This document shows, piece after piece, positions 42,488-50,824 of a DNA stretch of 61,060 nucleotides. The DNA lies in NCBI RefSeq assembly GCF_900155575.1, contig NZ_LT706966.1, positions 738,476 to 799,535 of the forward strand, read 5' to 3'. A program made the position numbers and the translations under genes. The notes below the pieces were generated by a model. That model saw nothing but the letters and a program-made list of their open reading frames with translations. It was not told the DNA's origin and ran no database searches. Position 1 is the stretch's first letter. Every line of letters starts with the position of its first letter. This DNA comes from Actinotignum timonense. GTDB taxonomy: Bacteria; Actinomycetota; Actinomycetes; Actinomycetales; Actinomycetaceae.

Positions 42488-42928
42488 ATGGCGAACGTCG
42501 AAGATATTGCCGGGCGTATTCTTGAGCGCTGCGGGCGTATGACCACCATGAAATTGCAAAAACTTACCTTCTACTGCCAGGCCGCTTATCTCGGTGAAAC
42601 TGGCCGGCCTCTTTTTGAAGGAGACTTTCAGGCCTGGGTGAATGGCCCGGTATCACCAGATCTCTTCGCTCAGCACCGGCGCAAGTTTTTCATTAACCCG
42701 GGCGAGCTGCACAGTCGGGGTGAAGGGCTTTCTGATCGGCAGCGGGGCGTTGTTGATGCCGTCTGCGCAAAATTGGGCGAGTTGAATCCAAACGAGTTGG
42801 TTGAGAAAACTCATCGCGAAGCTCCGTGGCGGGAAGCCCGCAAGTACTGTGATACTGAAACCCGCTCAACCGTGGTTATTCCTCGGGATGCTATTGAGGA
42901 GTACTACCGGGCCAATCCGGTTCTATAG
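42488..42928 (+). CDS. Panacea-domain (DUF4065, SocA-like) protein
   Basis: 146 residues. The Panacea fold is recognised by MKLQKLTFYCQAAYL and FQAWVNGPVSPDLF, with EKTHREAPWREAR near the end. Such proteins are antitoxins or proteolytic adaptors that neutralise diverse toxins encoded next to them. GGGGAGGTGCGGG lies before the ATG. No toxin is adjacent: upstream is a DUF4261 gene with core-like GC, downstream a terminator and the disrupted TM2 gene. It may be an orphan. Confidence 0.82.
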   Translation: MANVEDIAGRILERCGRMTTMKLQKLTFYCQAAYLGETGRPLFEGDFQAWVNGPVSPDLFAQHRRKFFINPGELHSRGEGLSDRQRGVVDAVCAKLGELNPNELVEKTHREAPWREARKYCDTETRSTVVIPRDAIEEYYRANPVL

Positions 42929-42942
42929 GTAGTGACATAGGA

Positions 42943-42970
42943 AAAGGAGGGGCGGCAGCACCCCTCCTTT
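42943..42970 (+). terminator. Terminator of the Panacea gene
   Basis: 10-bp perfect stem AAAGGAGGGG/CCCCTCCTTT with an 8-nt loop, 14 bp after the stop. Confidence 0.8.
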
Positions 42971-42986
42971 ACTTATGGCTCCACGG

Positions 42987-43006
42987 GCGTTCGGGATTCC
43001 GAACGC
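42987..43006 (-). terminator. Terminator of the TM2 gene
   Basis: 8-bp stem GCGTTCGG/CCGAACGC with a GATT loop, 18 bp beyond the TM2 stop codon in the leftward direction. Confidence 0.55.
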
Positions 43007-43133
43007 GCAGGACGGGAGTGTGAATTAGTAAATCCAATCCCCGCTCTGGGTGAAGATGAAATCATCACCGGGATATTTGCTGAGCTTCACGCAGCCGATA
43101 ATGAACTCCACCAGCGCCCAAATGCCGATAGTG

Positions 43134-44618
43134 GGGGGTGCGGACGGTTTCCTAGAGATTTTTAAGGAGAACGTTCAATGAGTAAGCGTACGTACACGAG
43201 AGAGCAGATCCGTAAAGCCCTCACCACCTACCAACGCACGCAATCGGTAACCGCCACAGTCCGTAAACTGGGCTACCCAGGCCGAGACACGCTCTACAAA
43301 TGGATCCGGAATAGCAACGAGAAACCAGAGCAGAGAAAACCGAAGAAACACGCCCCTAACCAGAAAATATCAACGGACGTGAAAGTAACTGCCTGCAAGC
43401 GATTCCGCAGCGGGGAAAACGCCTACACTATCGCCCAGGATCTAGGAATCGTGAACTGCACAAACATCTATGCTTGGGTTAAAAAGTGGGATGCGGAAGG
43501 CAGTCTAGGACTCATGAACGAGAAAGAATGCGACCAGATCAAAGCGAAAACCCGCCACCAACTGGAAGCCCAGCTACCCCAAGACCCGGAAGAATTACGT
43601 GCTCTTGTAGCCGATTTAATCGTGCAGAAACGCGTCTTGAAAGCCCAGCTCGAGCTAGCAAAAAAAGGAAAAGCCCGCACAGGCGGGCGCAGTGAAGCGG
43701 TAGAGAAAACACGGGTAGCTAACCAGCTACGCTCTACCACGCCGCTAGCCATGGTCTTAGATACCTTGGATTTGCCGGCAAGCTCGTACTATTACACCGC
43801 TAAACAGCTAGAGCGGCCTGACAAGCATGCTCGCTTGCGTGAGTTGATCGCTCAGATCGCGCGCGAGGGCTTGTATACGTATGGGTATCGGCGTATCCGT
43901 TTAGCGCTTAGAAAGCTTGGGTATGTGGTCTCGGAGAAAGTCATCCAGCGCTTGATGCGGGAAGAGGAAATCCCGGTCAGGTATGCCAAAGCACGCCGGA
44001 AGTACTCTAGTTACGGCGGGGAGATCAGCCCGGCACCGGAAAACCTAGTCGAGCGTGACTTCCACGCTGATGAGCCCGGACGGCTTTGGCTCACGGATAT
44101 CAGCGAGTTCCACGCAGCTAACGGGAAGGTTTATCTCTCCCCGATTATTGACTGTTATGACGGGAAAGTCGTGGCGTATACGAGGGGATTACACCCAACC
44201 TCAGTGTTGGCTGATTCCTCCCTTGAAAACGCCCTGGCAACCCTCCCGCACCAGCGTCTAAACGAGCTACAAGCCGGCCAGAGTGAGCATCCACTCGTGA
44301 TCCATTCGGATCGGGGAGTCCACTACCGGTCTGTGTCCTGGATTGAGCTTACGCGGCGTTACGGGTTGACGCGGTCGATGTCGAAGAAGGGGTGTAGTCC
44401 GGATAATTCTGCTTGTGAGGGGTTTTTCGGGCGGATGAAAACCGAGATTTATCACGGGAAGAAGTGGGCTACAACCGATGAGTTATGCGAGGCGATAGAC
44501 GAGTATATGTTCTTCTATAACCAGAAGCGTATTACCTTGAAGTTCGATGGTTTAACGATTGTGGAGCATCGTCAAGCGGTTTTAAGCGATAATGTCCAAT
44601 AAACAGTCCGCAGCCCCG
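43134..44618 (+). mobile_element. IS3-family insertion sequence (intact)
   Basis: 1485-bp element. Terminal inverted repeats begin GGGGNTGCGGACNGTTT at both ends (43134-43150 and the complement ending 44618). It is flanked by a 3-bp target duplication GTG (43131-43133 and 44619-44621), usual for IS3. The disrupted TM2 gene rejoins in frame when the element is removed, which fixes both ends. It carries one full-length transposase, so it may still move. Confidence 0.88.
43178..44602 (+). CDS. IS3-family transposase (single reading frame)
   Basis: 474 residues. Two N-terminal helix-turn-helix units (about 5-50 and 60-105) are followed by a short Leu-zipper-like helix and the HTH_21/rve integrase core. 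The DDE triad is D in WLTDISEF, D in VIHSDRGVHY and E in SACEGFFGRMK. Unlike classical IS3 elements there is no orfA/orfB frameshift; the whole protein is one frame. AAGGAG lies before the ATG. Confidence 0.95.
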   Translation: MSKRTYTREQIRKALTTYQRTQSVTATVRKLGYPGRDTLYKWIRNSNEKPEQRKPKKHAPNQKISTDVKVTACKRFRSGENAYTIAQDLGIVNCTNIYAWVKKWDAEGSLGLMNEKECDQIKAKTRHQLEAQLPQDPEELRALVADLIVQKRVLKAQLELAKKGKARTGGRSEAVEKTRVANQLRSTTPLAMVLDTLDLPASSYYYTAKQLERPDKHARLRELIAQIAREGLYTYGYRRIRLALRKLGYVVSEKVIQRLMREEEIPVRYAKARRKYSSYGGEISPAPENLVERDFHADEPGRLWLTDISEFHAANGKVYLSPIIDCYDGKVVAYTRGLHPTSVLADSSLENALATLPHQRLNELQAGQSEHPLVIHSDRGVHYRSVSWIELTRRYGLTRSMSKKGCSPDNSACEGFFGRMKTEIYHGKKWATTDELCEAIDEYMFFYNQKRITLKFDGLTIVEHRQAVLSDNVQ

Positions 44619-44984
44619 TGAGCCAGTTAAAGAGAATCATGCAGATTCCGATACCTACCTGCCCGCGCAGGAAACGGTGGACGCCGAAGCCTCCCAAGAA
44701 GAAAGCAAGGAGCACATAAACGATCTTATTGACCGTGCGGAATTGCGGCTCTTGGTAGTAATATGCGGGCGGGGCTGTGGGATACGCCTCCGGAGCGGTG
44801 GGGTACGGCTGCCCCGGCCCTTGATACGGCTGCCCCGGAAGTGGATACTGCTGGTTCTGTTGCGGCCCCCGTTGCGGGTACGGTTCAAAAGCGCTCATTG
44901 ATCCAATCTTTCCTTGTGCCCGGTATGTCACGAGCTTCTGCCGAAAAGTATAGCCGGCGGGCCCGTAAGCTGGGCTGCTATGAG

Positions 44985-45164
44985 CTGTGAGGAAACGCCC
45001 GACACCTGGTGAGGAAACGTCCGGCCCTGTAAAAGCAATAGCTGCAAGGCGGCGAAAATAGCAACCGCGAATCCGCAAGACTGATAATGAAAAACCCGCA
45101 AAAGTGATATCGATAAGTCCGCAAAAGTGATATCGAAACTCCCGCAATAGTGACAATGGCACGC
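44985..45164. repeat. Degenerate tandem repeat array, 23-bp period
   Basis: Units starting at 45073, 45096, 45119 and 45142 are spaced exactly 23 bp and share CCGCAAAAGTGATATCG with decreasing fidelity at the edges. More decayed units begin at 45050 and 45027 in the same phase, and at 45006 and 44985 with 21-bp spacing (CTGGTGAGGAAACG type). The array lies between the TM2 start and the DUF4143 ATPase, ending 20 bp before the ATPase ATG. Looks like an operator array. Confidence 0.75.
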
Positions 45165-45184
45165 GAAACGGCTAGTCTCACAGC

Positions 45185-46432
45185 ATGGCTTATATTCGGC
45201 GCGCGGTTGATACAGTGCTGCAACAAGACCTGGAAATCATGGGTGGTGTGGTGATTGAAGGTGCGCGCGGCTGCGGTAAAACCGAAACGGGCATATTCCA
45301 CGCTCACTCAGAATTCCGCGTGGATCAGGCATCCAACCAGCGCCTGGCGGAACTCAATCCCCAGGGAGTTCTGGAAGGCGATGTTCCCCGGCTCGTTGAT
45401 GAGTGGCAGCTCGCCCCGATCCTGTGGAACGAAATCCGCCACGAAATCGATGTGCGGCGTGCCCCGGGTCAGTTCATTTTATCGGGCTCGGCCACCCCGG
45501 CCGATTCGATTACCCGCCACACCGGCGCCGGCCGGCTCTCCCGGGTGCGCATGCGCCCCATGGCCCTGGGCGAAGCATATCCGCGTGAAGACCGCATCAC
45601 CCTGAACGAGCTACGCACCGCCACACAGGTTCGCTACGTACCCGGTGCCCTCAGCTACCCCGAACTCGCGACCGAAGCGGTGCGAGGCGGCTGGCCCTTC
45701 CTTGTCTCCTCGCAAAATCCTGCCTTTATCCGATTCGTCCAGAACTACGTGGACAATATCGCGCATGTTGACCTCGCGCAGGTGGACGCCCGCTTCGACC
45801 CGGAACGGGTGCGGCGCCTACTGCGCTCCCTCGCCCGGAATATCGCAAGCGAAACCGCGGCGACCACCCTCTCTCAAGATATTTCCGCGGACGGCGGCGA
45901 ACTCTCCCCGCAAAGCGTGCGAAGCTACCTCGATGCGCTCACCCGGATTTTCATCGTGGAGGAGCTCCCGCCCTGGAGCGGCTCCTTGCGCTCAAAAACC
46001 CGGCTCCGCAAACAGGCGAAACTGCATTTCTGCGATCCATCTCTGGCGCTCGCGGCCCTCCGCGCAACCCCGGAAGAGCTCGCGAATGACCCCGAATATT
46101 TCGGTCAGATTTTCGAATCCATGGCGGTGCGGGACATCCGCACCTACGCGGAGCAGATCGGCGCCACCTGTTTCGGTTACCGCGATGAGAGCGGCCTGGA
46201 AGTAGATATTCTGCTGGAGTTCAGCGATGGCCACTGGGCCGGCATCGAAGTGAAACTCGGCGAATCGGATCGCGCCGTGAGCGCGGGGGAGCGCAATCTA
46301 CTCCGGCTGCGCGATGCCCGTATGGTGAAAGCCCCGGATTTCCTCGCGGTGGTGACCGGTGGCCGCACCGCATTCACGTTGCCAAGTGGCGTTCATATTC
46401 TTCCCCTGAGCACCATGGGGCCGCTACTGTAG
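45185..46432 (+). CDS. AAA+ ATPase with DUF4143 domain
   Basis: 415 residues. Walker A is GARGCGKT (26-33); Walker B is in LVDEWQ, and the sensor region is FILSGSATP, typical of AAA_14 ATPases. The C-terminal DUF4143 part (about 215-400) ends in a nuclease-like strand pattern (GLEVDILLEF, then AGIEVKLG) that recalls PD-(D/E)XK with D and ExK. Proteins of this type are common in actinobacteria, function unknown. It is preceded by the 23-bp repeat array, likely its control region. Confidence 0.88.
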   Translation: MAYIRRAVDTVLQQDLEIMGGVVIEGARGCGKTETGIFHAHSEFRVDQASNQRLAELNPQGVLEGDVPRLVDEWQLAPILWNEIRHEIDVRRAPGQFILSGSATPADSITRHTGAGRLSRVRMRPMALGEAYPREDRITLNELRTATQVRYVPGALSYPELATEAVRGGWPFLVSSQNPAFIRFVQNYVDNIAHVDLAQVDARFDPERVRRLLRSLARNIASETAATTLSQDISADGGELSPQSVRSYLDALTRIFIVEELPPWSGSLRSKTRLRKQAKLHFCDPSLALAALRATPEELANDPEYFGQIFESMAVRDIRTYAEQIGATCFGYRDESGLEVDILLEFSDGHWAGIEVKLGESDRAVSAGERNLLRLRDARMVKAPDFLAVVTGGRTAFTLPSGVHILPLSTMGPLL

Positions 46433-46523
46433 TGAGGTGGTGGTCACTTCCCCTGGAATCCCCTGGAGTAGCACGCCACTCCAACTCACTCTCTCACCTT
46501 TACCCGGAAGAGCGTTGCCGCAG

Positions 46524-47369
46524 ATGACTACCTGGATTCTCACCGCCCTGGCGTTGGCCGGATGGCTGACCACCGCCCTCCTGGCCGCCACCATCCTCCG
46601 GCGCGGCCGCGACGTGCCCGCCCCGGAATTCCGGGCCGGGGAACCCGCGGTCGTCGCTCATGAAATGCGCACGCCCCTCACCCTTATTAACGGCGCCGCG
46701 GAGCTTCTGGCGGAAGAAAGCCCCGGGCCCCTCACCGACCACCAGCGCACCTTCGTTGATACCATCCGGGAAAACTCCGCCCAGGCCATCGATATCGCCG
46801 AAAACTTCATTACCAACTTGAAGCTCTCGAATTCCTCTGTGCAGCTCAATCTCAGTCCGGTGGATATTCGCGCAACGGTTGGTGCCGCGGCCCGCCAACT
46901 CGCGCAATTCTCGGATGTGCCCCTCTACGTGGATGCCAGCGGCGGCCTGCTCCCCATTAGCGCGGATCGCGGTTTGGTGCGCCAGCTTGTATGGAACCTT
47001 ATTGCCAATGCGGCCCGGCACGCCGGCGAAGGCGCCACGATCACGGTTCGTATTGATGAAGGTAGCGCCGGTGGAGCGCTTATCGAAGTGACCGATAACG
47101 GCGCTGGCATACCCGATAGCGAGCGCGACAAGCTTTTCACCCCCTTTGCTACCGGAACCTCGCGGCGCCCCGGCTCGGGAATCGGCATGACTGTTGTTCA
47201 GCAAATTGCTCGTATTCACGGTGGCAAGGTGATGGTCGATTCCGCGCGGGGGAGAGGTACCGCCGTCGTCGTATATCTTCCGGCCGCACCGCCGCAAGTA
47301 CCGGCACCGCCGCAGGTACCCGCACCCACGCGGCGCGCAACACCCGCGCCCGAGAGAGAGGAGAGTTAA
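46524..47369 (+). CDS. Sensor histidine kinase
   Basis: 281 residues, short for the family: one membrane segment (about 4-24), no sensor or HAMP domain, then the kinase. H-box is VVAHEMRTPL (H46), N-box NLIANAARHA, G-boxes DNGAGIP and GSGIGM. A Pro-rich tail has PQVPAP repeats. With so little extracytoplasmic sequence, sensing must rely on a partner, probably the binding protein two genes downstream. ATG 46524 begins the membrane helix; a longer frame exists to 46437. Stop overlaps the response-regulator start (TAATG). Confidence 0.88.
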   Translation: MTTWILTALALAGWLTTALLAATILRRGRDVPAPEFRAGEPAVVAHEMRTPLTLINGAAELLAEESPGPLTDHQRTFVDTIRENSAQAIDIAENFITNLKLSNSSVQLNLSPVDIRATVGAAARQLAQFSDVPLYVDASGGLLPISADRGLVRQLVWNLIANAARHAGEGATITVRIDEGSAGGALIEVTDNGAGIPDSERDKLFTPFATGTSRRPGSGIGMTVVQQIARIHGGKVMVDSARGRGTAVVVYLPAAPPQVPAPPQVPAPTRRATPAPEREES

Positions 47370-48082
47370 TGGACGCACCCGAGCAGCACAACCCGGATGC
47401 CCAGCCTGTTGTGCTCGTCATCGACGACGAAACACAAATGGTATCCATTATTACGTTCGCCCTGGAAACCTCAGGATTTCGATGCCTGAGCGCGAATAGC
47501 GCGGAAGAAGGCTGGCGTATTCTGCGTAGCCACGCCGTGGACCTCGCCGTGATTGACGTGATGCTTCCCGGAGCGAGCGGCGTGGAGCTCACCGCCGAAA
47601 TTCGGAAAAACTCCACCCTTCCCATTATTTTGCTGACCGCGCTGGGCGAGGAAGAGGACCGGATCGCCGGCTTGGAAGCCGGGGCCGATGATTACGTGAC
47701 GAAGCCCTTTAGTCCGCGCGAGCTGGTGCTGCGCGCCCACACGATTATGCGGCGCACCCGCCCGCAGGCGGAAAATAACCGCGTGCAGGTGGGCGAGCTC
47801 ATTATCGACCGGGTCACTCTGGAAAGTTCGTGGCGCGGGAAAGCCCTCGGAATTTCCCGCGGGGAAGTGAAACTGCTGCTGGCCCTGGCCGAGAACCCGC
47901 ACACTTTCCTCACCCCGCGCGAATTGCTCCGGCAGGTGTGGGATTCTCACGATTCCGTTTCCGGGCGCGATACCCTCAAGACCGCCGTCTATCGGCTGCG
48001 TTGCCACCTGCGTGAATGCGGCTTTCCCGATAACGCCATTGAATCGCGCCGCGGCACCGGCTACGCCCTGAAACTATCGTGA
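47369..48082 (+). CDS. OmpR-family response regulator
   Basis: 237 residues. The receiver domain has the acidic pair D19-D20, phosphorylation site D63 in VIDVMLPG, and Lys in VTKPFSP. The winged-helix output domain (about 140-235) includes ISRGEVKLLLALAENP and RRGTGYALKL. Coupled to the kinase gene by a TAATG overlap and to the binding protein by GTGA. Likely controls this locus and perhaps the UhpT-type gene. Confidence 0.94.
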   Translation: MDAPEQHNPDAQPVVLVIDDETQMVSIITFALETSGFRCLSANSAEEGWRILRSHAVDLAVIDVMLPGASGVELTAEIRKNSTLPIILLTALGEEEDRIAGLEAGADDYVTKPFSPRELVLRAHTIMRRTRPQAENNRVQVGELIIDRVTLESSWRGKALGISRGEVKLLLALAENPHTFLTPRELLRQVWDSHDSVSGRDTLKTAVYRLRCHLRECGFPDNAIESRRGTGYALKLS

Positions 48083-49191
48083 GATATCTACGCCGGCCGA
48101 TGTACCTGAGCCAGTGGGAACGCCAGCTCGCGCGCGGTGGGGCGGCGCTCGCGGTGGTGGCGATCCTGGCGATCCTCGCGCTGCTGCTGCGCCCGGTTCC
48201 CGAACTTCGGATCCTCTGCTCGCACAATAACGTGGCCTGCACCGCGCTGACCACCGAATTTGGCGAACGCACCGGCATCCGGGTCTCGCTCACGCGCCTG
48301 CCCACCGGCGACGCGAAAAAACGGGTGGAAGCATCCCCGCACGAATTCGATGTGTGGCTGGGTGGCCCGTCGGAAGCCTACGAGGCCGCCAGCGCCACCG
48401 GGATTTTTGCGCCGCTCGAGGATATCCCCGCCGAGATACCGGAGCGGTTCCGCGATCCCGAGGGTTATTGGGTGGGAATTTACGGTAGCGTCCTGGCTTT
48501 GTGCGTGCGCGAGGATGCCGCGTATTTCCCGCGGACCTGGGAAGATGCGACCGCCCCGGAGTTGCGCGGGAAAATTGTGCTCCCGAATCCGCTCACTAGT
48601 GGCACCGCGGCGACGATGCTCTCCACTATCGCTGCGGTACCGGGCGGCGCTGCGCCCGGTGTTCCGCAGAGCAGCGCGCCGAACGCGGTGCCAGAAACCG
48701 TGCAGGGTACCGCACCGAACGCTGTGCCGAATACCGAGCCGAATTTCCTCAGCACCATGCGCGGCCTGGATAGCAATACCGTGACCTACACCGAGTACGG
48801 GGCGGCACCCGCCCGCGTGGTTGCTGCTGGCCGGGCCGACGTCGGCATTACTTTCGCGCCCTATTGCGAAGAAGCCGCCCGCCGCGGAGCGCCCGTGCAC
48901 ACCATCTATCCCGGCGAAGGCACCGGCTATGAGATCGGCGCCGTCGCGCTGCTGCGTCACGCTCCGCACGCGGAGAACGGCCGCGCATTTATCCGTTTTG
49001 CCATGTCCGAAAATGGCGAAAAAATCGGCTTGGACGGAGTCGGCCAGCTCGCCACCAGAACCGATATCGAAGAGAATCTCGCGCGGGAACTGGCCGAATT
49101 GGATGTGCCCGTGGTGAGCGGAAATGGTTTTATCCAGCAGCGCGCTCTGGTGGACGCCTGGGTGGAAGAGGTGCGGCACGGTGCGCTCTAG
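48079..49191 (+). CDS. AfuA/HptA-like extracytoplasmic binding protein
   Basis: 370 residues with an uncleaved-looking N-terminal membrane anchor (about 20-38) and no lipobox. The two-lobed binding fold is of the iron/hexose-phosphate class (VELRILCSHNN-like strand PELRILCSHNN, FDVWLGGPSEAYEA, PRTWEDATAPELRGKI). A low-complexity insert of about 27 residues (roughly 191-217, with APNAVP repeated) interrupts the second lobe. GTG start overlaps the regulator stop. In Staphylococcus a similar protein (HptA) with a two-component system senses glucose-6-phosphate; here it may be sensor and transport component. Confidence 0.78.
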   Translation: MRYLRRPMYLSQWERQLARGGAALAVVAILAILALLLRPVPELRILCSHNNVACTALTTEFGERTGIRVSLTRLPTGDAKKRVEASPHEFDVWLGGPSEAYEAASATGIFAPLEDIPAEIPERFRDPEGYWVGIYGSVLALCVREDAAYFPRTWEDATAPELRGKIVLPNPLTSGTAATMLSTIAAVPGGAAPGVPQSSAPNAVPETVQGTAPNAVPNTEPNFLSTMRGLDSNTVTYTEYGAAPARVVAAGRADVGITFAPYCEEAARRGAPVHTIYPGEGTGYEIGAVALLRHAPHAENGRAFIRFAMSENGEKIGLDGVGQLATRTDIEENLARELAELDVPVVSGNGFIQQRALVDAWVEEVRHGAL

Positions 49192-50824
49192 AACTGCGGC
49201 TCTCGCTACAGCCGCGCGCGAGCATGGCAGCCGTAGCGCCCGTGGCTTCCGATACCCTCGAGTCCGCAGCGTCCCCCGATACAGCCGCGCCCGCTTCCTG
49301 CTCCAGCCCGGCTGCGGCCTGCTCCTTATCGCCCTCGGCTACCTCAGCTTTCCCGCCGCCCTGCACGGCGGCACCGGCGCGCAGCTGTTGGGGCGCAGTC
49401 TTCTCATGGCTGCGGTGGCCGGATGTGCTGCAACCGTGATCGGCATTTTTATTGCCTGCGCCGCGCGCTTTTCCGCGCACCGCGCCCCGTATATTGCGGT
49501 TGCGGCGCTGAGCCTCACCGTTTCCCCGGTTGCGCTCGCCACCGCGGTCACGGCCCCTCCCTTTAACCTGCCGGCCTACGGCCGCCTCGCGGTGATAAGT
49601 ACGACGACGCTCACCGTTATCCCAGTAACTTCCCTCATCATCTTCGGCATGGCGATGCGTACTCCCGGGCGCCTCTTCGATTTCCTTTTCCTCACCCAAA
49701 CCCGGTGGCGCATCGCACTCCCGATCCTGTGCCGCGGCGCCGCTTTCGCCCTGGCCGCAGCCAGCGCACTCGCCTGCTCCACGCCGGATATCACAAAAAT
49801 CCTAGGCGGAAGCACCAGCTACCTGGCCAGCCACGCGGCGGCCCTGGCCGCGAGCGGCCGCCCGGGATTACTCAGCGCCGGCCTTATTTTCTCCGGCCTC
49901 GCCCTCCTGCTCATGCCCGCTCCCCGCTTCTTCCGCCCGCGCAACCATGTGCCGCGCTCGCGGCGGCGCAGTGCGATCCCCACTCCCGCGGAGCGCCATT
50001 TCGCGGGCCTGCTCCCGGTGCGTATCGCCCGCGGTATCGGAGCCGGTCTCACCGTGCTGGTAGCCATCCCCTACGGCGCCGTGTACCTCCGCGGCGCGCT
50101 CGCCCTGGCGAGGGATACCGCGGATGGCCGCCCCTACGGCGCGGACTTCCCCGTGCGCAATCTGGTCACCAGTTTCGGGGTGATCACCTGCGGGGTGGTG
50201 CTCAGCGGTAGCGCGGCGCTGCTGTGCGCCATGTGGGTGGTGCGCCGCCAACGGTGGGTGCCCCTCTGCCTCTTCGCGGCGACCTGCGGTGCTGGTATTT
50301 CTCAAACCATGGCGGGGATTTTCGTTGCGGCCCTCCACCGCGATCCCATCTGTGTGGGGGAGCTGTGCTTCCTTCCCCCGCTGGTCGGCGCCCACTCTAT
50401 CGGGCACGGCATCCTAGGGATGCTCTACGGTTACGCCCTCGCATCTTTCCCCATCGCCTTCCTCGCCTTCATCTTCCTGGCCGGGCGATCCCGCCGCATC
50501 ATCGACGCCGCGCGCACTGCGGGCGCCGGCCGGGCGCGCGCCGCCGCCACCTTTGTGCGGGAAAGCATCACCCCGATTGCGGTTATTCACCTTATTCTCA
50601 TCGCGGTGCTGCTCACCCGGGTTGCCCCGGCGCTCTTTGTGGAATCCCCGGATTTCCCGGTGAGCGCGAGCCGCATCCTCGCCGCGGCAGAAGCCGCAAA
50701 AATCGACACCACCTGCGCCATGGCCACGCTCCTGGGCTGCACCGCACTGGTGCTCATGGCAGTAATTGCCCCAATCTTCCTCATGAGTTCCGCTACCGGA
50801 AAGGACTACCGTGTTCACGCATAG
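49181..50824 (+). CDS. ABC transporter permease (two fused permease domains)
   Basis: 547 residues with about 12 membrane segments, two binding-protein-dependent permease domains in tandem as in AfuB/FbpB. EAA-like loops are degenerate. GTG 49181, preceded by GGAAGAGG, overlaps the binding-protein gene by 11 bp; the N-terminus is Arg-rich. It overlaps the ATPase gene by 14 bp, so the whole unit is one transcript. Confidence 0.85.
   Translation: MRSRTAALATAAREHGSRSARGFRYPRVRSVPRYSRARFLLQPGCGLLLIALGYLSFPAALHGGTGAQLLGRSLLMAAVAGCAATVIGIFIACAARFSAHRAPYIAVAALSLTVSPVALATAVTAPPFNLPAYGRLAVISTTTLTVIPVTSLIIFGMAMRTPGRLFDFLFLTQTRWRIALPILCRGAAFALAAASALACSTPDITKILGGSTSYLASHAAALAASGRPGLLSAGLIFSGLALLLMPAPRFFRPRNHVPRSRRRSAIPTPAERHFAGLLPVRIARGIGAGLTVLVAIPYGAVYLRGALALARDTADGRPYGADFPVRNLVTSFGVITCGVVLSGSAALLCAMWVVRRQRWVPLCLFAATCGAGISQTMAGIFVAALHRDPICVGELCFLPPLVGAHSIGHGILGMLYGYALASFPIAFLAFIFLAGRSRRIIDAARTAGAGRARAAATFVRESITPIAVIHLILIAVLLTRVAPALFVESPDFPVSASRILAAAEAAKIDTTCAMATLLGCTALVLMAVIAPIFLMSSATGKDYRVHA

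Larger units (their letters stand above)
43025..44898 (-). pseudogene. TM2-domain membrane protein interrupted by an IS element
   Basis: Two pieces of one gene flank an insertion. The 5' part (44619-44898) encodes a Pro/Gln/Tyr-rich head and the first TM2 helices (VNKIVYVLLAFFLGGFGVHR, then GQVGIGICMILFNWL). The 3' part (43025-43133) encodes IGIWALVEFIIGC and the tail SGDWIY. Removing the element and one GTG copy joins NWL-T-IGIW exactly in frame, restoring a protein of about 130 residues. Read through the IS, the first piece would end in a short foreign tail. The ATG at 44898 follows AAGGAAAG. TM2 proteins are small two-helix membrane proteins of unclear role. Confidence 0.88.

Noticed and set aside
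45027-45164. CRISPR array reading of the 23-bp repeats
   Set aside because: Repeats are adjacent and degenerate with no spacers of uniform length, and no cas gene is present.
27112-46436. Prophage or integrative element with att sites
   Set aside because: No integrase, phage structural gene, conjugation gene or flanking direct repeat was found; left as an unspecified accessory island.
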